A stretch of 6,935 nt of DNA from Burkholderiales bacterium (GTDB lineage Bacteria > Pseudomonadota > Gammaproteobacteria > Burkholderiales > CAIKXV01). The notes under the pieces are model-generated. The model was not told the origin of the DNA. It made no database searches and was given only the letters and a program-made list of their open reading frames with translations. The stretch covers positions 1-6,935 of the forward strand of contig JAIENF010000445.1 in the NCBI GenBank assembly GCA_019751575.1. Reading direction: 5' to 3'. Shown piece after piece: positions 4,680-6,935 of this stretch (positions are counted from its first letter, which is position 1; every line of letters begins with the position of its first letter). Both the position numbers and the translations under genes were made by a program.

Positions 4680-5612
4680 TCAGTCGAGGCTCGACCCGAA
4701 AGCCTCACGGTACCGCACCGCGATCTCTTCCCGGGTGAACCGGTGGTTCTGTCCACCCCGATGGCTGATCTTGATCGCGCCGATCAGCGATGCGAGGCGG
4801 CCGGTGGTCGGCCAGTCCATCCCTGACGAGATGCCATGCAGCAATCCGGCCCGGTAGGCGTCTCCGCAACCGGTCGGATCGACCACTTCCGCCTTAACGC
4901 CGGGGATCTCGATGCGTTGACCGCCGGTGTAGACATGCGAACCGTTGCCCCCGAGGGTGACGATAAGTGCCTTCACCTTCTTCGCGAGGGCTTCCAGCGT
5001 CTCGCCGGTGCGGTCCTGCAACAACTGCGCTTCGTAGTCGTTGACGGTCACGTAAGTGGCGGCATCGATGAATCGCATCAGGTCGGCGCCATCGAACATC
5101 GGCAGGCCCTGGCCCGGGTCGAAGATGAACGGGATGCCGGCCTCGGCGAACTGCTGCGCGTGCTGGATCATGCCGTCGCGGCCGTCCGGCGAAATGATGC
5201 CGAGCCGCGTGCCGGGCGCGTCGGATACCTTGTTGAGGTGCGAATGGTTCATCGCGCCCGGATGGAACGCGGTGATCTGGTTGTCGTCGAGGTCGGTGGT
5301 GATGAAGGCCTGCGCGGTGAAGCTGCCCGGGACTTCGCGCACATGGCTGCGCGACAGGCCGAGCTGGTCGAGGCGTGCCAGGTAGGGCGGCGCATCGTCG
5401 CCGACGGTGGCCATGATGGTGGGCTCGGTGCCCAGCATCTTCAGCGAGTACGCGATGTTGCCCGCGCAGCCGCCGAACTCGCGGCGCATGTCGGGCACCA
5501 GGAAGGCCACGTTCAGGATCTGGATCTTCTCGGGCAGGATGTGATTCTTGAACCGGTCATGGAACACCATGATGGTGTCGAATGCGATCGAGCCGCAGAT
5601 GAGCGTGGACAT
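4680..5612 (-). CDS. PfkB-family adenosine/nucleoside kinase
   Basis: A 310-residue ribokinase-fold (PfkB) kinase of full length. Seen: N-terminal LICGSIAFDTIM (4-15), the substrate-site signature GGCAGNIAYSLKMLG (47-61), TTDLDDNQITAFHPGAM (105-121), FDPGQGLP (164-171), the NxxE motif NDYE (191-194) that orders Mg-ATP, and the anion-hole signature DPTGCGDAYRAG (245-256) with catalytic base Asp251. The distinctive MRREFGGCAGNIAY and NQITAFHPGAM strings match, as I recall them, the Burkholderia nucleoside kinases that phosphorylate adenosine, inosine or guanosine; general annotation is adenosine kinase (nucleoside + ATP to NMP + ADP). Exact substrate range cannot be read. There is only a weak ribosome site before the ATG. 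The leader carries a GC hairpin. The next gene on the strand is slyB; a 220-base intergenic region separates the kinase from the divergent gene at 5833. Confidence 0.93.
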   Translation of the reverse strand: MSTLICGSIAFDTIMVFHDRFKNHILPEKIQILNVAFLVPDMRREFGGCAGNIAYSLKMLGTEPTIMATVGDDAPPYLARLDQLGLSRSHVREVPGSFTAQAFITTDLDDNQITAFHPGAMNHSHLNKVSDAPGTRLGIISPDGRDGMIQHAQQFAEAGIPFIFDPGQGLPMFDGADLMRFIDAATYVTVNDYEAQLLQDRTGETLEALAKKVKALIVTLGGNGSHVYTGGQRIEIPGVKAEVVDPTGCGDAYRAGLLHGISSGMDWPTTGRLASLIGAIKISHRGGQNHRFTREEIAVRYREAFGSSLD

Positions 5613-5637
5613 TGTCGTGTGGGTCCGAGGTGTGCGT

Positions 5638-5656
5638 GCGGCGGTGGGGCCGCCGC
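5638..5656 (-). promoter_or_regulatory. GC hairpin in the kinase leader
   Basis: GCGGCGG and CCGCCGC form a perfect 7-bp stem with a 5-base loop. On the kinase transcript it ends 25 bases before the ATG, between the TATAAT box and the start codon. With no strong Shine-Dalgarno nearby, it could affect translation or mRNA stability; no ligand-binding fold is recognised. Confidence 0.4.
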
Positions 5657-5688
5657 CGGGTTGGCATGGCGCAGGTCAAAACCCGCGA

Positions 5689-5694
5689 ATTATA
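5689..5694 (-). promoter_or_regulatory. Perfect TATAAT -10 box of the kinase gene
   Basis: The minus strand reads TATAAT in an otherwise GC-rich region, about 77 bases before the kinase ATG. At 16-18 bases upstream the hexamers (GGAGTG, GAGTGG, AGTGGG) do not resemble TTGACA, so a -35 is lacking. The predicted start near 5682 gives a leader of about 70 bases. Confidence 0.5.
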
Positions 5695-5791
5695 CCGTGG
5701 CACCGACGGGCCCACTCCGCTTCGTTCGCCAGGCAGGCCTCCATCGTCCATGGGCACCGGTTGCGGGCCGTCCGCAGGGCGTCGCGTCGGC

Positions 5792-5797
5792 TACCAT
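5792..5797 (+). promoter_or_regulatory. Possible -10 box for the 5833 gene
   Basis: TACCAT (4 of 6 to TATAAT) within CGGCTACCATCC lies 35 bases before the ATG at 5833. No matching -35 is seen at 16-18 bases. Weak support; the rest of the 5695-5832 stretch holds no other recognisable signal apart from a small 5-bp hairpin (5762-5776). Confidence 0.2.
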
Positions 5798-5832
5798 CCG
5801 GCTGTCGATTCCACCGGACCCCGCGCACGATC

Positions 5833-6177
5833 ATGAACCGCCACCTGCCCTACCGCGCCACCACCGCAACCGGTGAGACGATCGATGTCACCTTCGACCT
5901 GCATGCCGAGACGCGCAACGAGACCGACGTCAGTGCGCTGCTCACCGCGCTCCTCGTGACGGTCGACGCCCGCGTCGCCGACCGCGAGGGTGTCAGCAAC
6001 GGCGATGTGCTGCAGGCCCTGGCGATGGCAATGGCGCTGCGGGTCGCGATGATCCCGGCGCCACGCACGGTCACCGAGCCACTGGCGCGCGACCTGCTCG
6101 ACTCCGCGCTGTCCTCCGCCAGCTTCGCGCAACGGATGCCGGCGGTGGTCGCGCAGCCTGCGGCCACGCAGTCCTGA
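5833..6177 (+). CDS. Uncharacterised 114-residue protein
   Basis: I do not recognise this protein. Seen: no signal peptide or transmembrane segment; a short N-terminal part that looks beta-like (ETIDVTFDLHAET, 15-27), a helix-prone stretch DVSALLTALLVTVDARVAD (32-50), then a strongly helical, Met/Ala-rich segment DVLQALAMAMALRVAMI (58-74) and a final helix plus flexible tail (81-114). It is likely a small cytoplasmic helical protein. The start at 5833 is chosen as the first Met after the divergent intergenic region; the frame is open upstream, but that stretch is antisense to the kinase start and lacks a ribosome site. The Shine-Dalgarno is weak (CCGGACC, 13 bases off). The ligase-associated exonuclease starts 58 bases downstream on the same strand, so the two may be cotranscribed, but this protein is not one of the usual partners of that system. 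Codon use looks like that of its neighbours. Confidence 0.7.
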   Translation: MNRHLPYRATTATGETIDVTFDLHAETRNETDVSALLTALLVTVDARVADREGVSNGDVLQALAMAMALRVAMIPAPRTVTEPLARDLLDSALSSASFAQRMPAVVAQPAATQS

Positions 6178-6235
6178 AGGGGGCCGCGGCCGGAGAGCCC
6201 GGCGCGGCCTGCCCACTGGAACGGAAGCACCGCGG

Positions 6236-6935
6236 ATGGCGGTACTCGAGCTGAGGCCGGCGGGCCTGTACTGCCCGGCCGGCGACTTCTACATCGATCC
6301 CTGGCGGCCGGTCGACCGCGCCGTCCTCACGCATGCGCATGCCGACCATGCGCGTCGCGGACATGCGCGCTACCTCGCCCAGCGCGACGCGCTCGGCGTG
6401 CTGCTCGCCCGCCTCGGTCCGGTGTCCATCGATGCAGTCGGCTACGGGGAATGCACCAGGGTCGGCGATGCCCGGGTCTCGCTCCATCCGGCCGGCCACG
6501 TGCTGGGTTCGTCGCAGGTCAGGGTCGAGGTCGGCGGCGAAACCTGGGTGGTCACCGGCGACTACAAGCTCGATGCCGACCCGACCTGCACTGCCTTCGA
6601 GTCGGTCCGCGCCGATGTGCTGATCACGGAATCGACCTTCGGCCTGCCGATCTACCGGTGGGCGCCTCCGGAGCGCCTGTTCGCCGAGATCGACGACTGG
6701 TGGCGCGGCAATGCAGCGGCCGGCCGGCCGAGCGTGGTGTATGCGTGCGCGTTCGGCAAGGCGCAGCGCATCCTCGCCAGCGTCGATGCCTCGATCGGGC
6801 CGATCGTCTGCCACGGCGCGGTGGAGTTGCTGAATCGCTGCTATCGCGAAGCGGGCGTGCCGCTGCCAGCCACGCTCACCGCGGCCGGCCCGGCACGTGC
6901 CGCAGACCGTGCGGCGCTGGCGGGGGCGCTGGTGG
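6236..6935 (+). CDS. Ligase-associated DNA exonuclease (metallo-beta-lactamase/beta-CASP fold), 3' end cut by window edge
   Basis: The first 233 residues of an MBL-fold nuclease; the family is about 330-340 residues, so roughly two thirds is present. Seen: PAGLYCPAGDFYIDPWRPVDRAVLTHAHADHARRGH (8-43) with the metal motif HxHxDH at His33, His35, Asp37, His38; HPAGHVLGSSQVRVE (84-98) with the third-motif His88; TGDYK (107-111) with bridging Asp109; and ITESTFGLPIYRW (130-142), a hallmark of the ligase-associated subfamily. Family knowledge: these genes commonly sit with an ATP-dependent DNA ligase, an Lhr-like DEXH helicase and a small metallophosphoesterase, a presumed DNA repair set; older annotation calls them mRNA 3'-end processing factors. 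GGAAG 8 bases before the ATG supports the start. Upstream is the 114-residue unknown protein. Biochemical polarity and substrate are not deducible here. Confidence 0.93.
   Translation, partial: MAVLELRPAGLYCPAGDFYIDPWRPVDRAVLTHAHADHARRGHARYLAQRDALGVLLARLGPVSIDAVGYGECTRVGDARVSLHPAGHVLGSSQVRVEVGGETWVVTGDYKLDADPTCTAFESVRADVLITESTFGLPIYRWAPPERLFAEIDDWWRGNAAAGRPSVVYACAFGKAQRILASVDASIGPIVCHGAVELLNRCYREAGVPLPATLTAAGPARAADRAALAGALV

Noticed and set aside
5557..5667. A 36-codon Arg/His-rich upstream frame overlapping the kinase start
   Set aside because: No Shine-Dalgarno in front of its ATG; the Arg/His/Pro content is what the GC hairpin sequence gives in that frame. Kept only as a remote possibility for a regulatory upstream frame.
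4836..5876. A 346-codon plus-strand frame antisense to the kinase
   Set aside because: It mirrors the PfkB gene, whose signatures are complete; there is no ribosome site or family resemblance.
6071..6814. A 247-codon minus-strand frame antisense to the exonuclease
   Set aside because: No recognisable domain; the plus strand carries clear HxHxDH and other family motifs.
1..6935. CRISPR array, tRNA/rRNA, insertion sequence, prophage or toxin-antitoxin genes
   Set aside because: No regularly spaced repeats, transposase or integrase motifs, terminal inverted repeats or RNA gene signatures were seen on either strand.

Overview
The window is GC-rich throughout, tightly packed and free of tRNA, rRNA, insertion-sequence or CRISPR signatures. 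A periplasmic Bug/TctC-type binding protein, an ApaH starting GDIQGC, a SlyB lipoprotein and a PfkB nucleoside kinase of the Burkholderia type together suggest a betaproteobacterium, probably of the order Burkholderiales. That placement is inferred from gene families, not from a marker gene.

Left part (1-3154): an accessory catabolic module. A Bug-family solute-binding protein (minus strand, cut by the left edge) diverges from an IclR-family regulator (plus). The regulator converges on a two-gene minus-strand operon: a VOC/glyoxalase-fold protein followed by a class A FAD monooxygenase. A solute receptor, a regulator and an oxygenase suggest uptake and oxidation of an aromatic or other carboxylated compound; the substrate cannot be read from the sequence. 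The VOC operon has a good sigma-70-like promoter with an IclR-like operator over its likely start point. The Bug gene has a candidate sigma-54 promoter. Both promoters carry the same bipartite element GTTC-N5-TTGCGA, which suggests one regulator controls both.

Middle part (3271-5612): housekeeping genes. apaH (plus) converges on a slyB-like glycine-zipper lipoprotein (minus), with a strong GC hairpin between their 3' ends. Upstream of slyB on the same strand is a PfkB-family adenosine/nucleoside kinase with a perfect TATAAT and a GC hairpin in its leader. ApaH hydrolyses Ap4A to ADP and an adenosine kinase makes AMP, so both touch adenine-nucleotide pools, but they are transcribed from different strands and no joint function is shown.

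Right part (5833-6935): plus strand. A 114-residue protein I do not recognise is followed 58 bases later by the start of a ligase-associated DNA exonuclease of the metallo-beta-lactamase/beta-CASP type, cut by the right edge. In many bacteria this gene sits next to an ATP-dependent DNA ligase, which may lie just outside the window.

Nothing here is a clear new defence or mobile system. The most interesting material is the regulatory wiring of the IclR module and its unassigned substrate.
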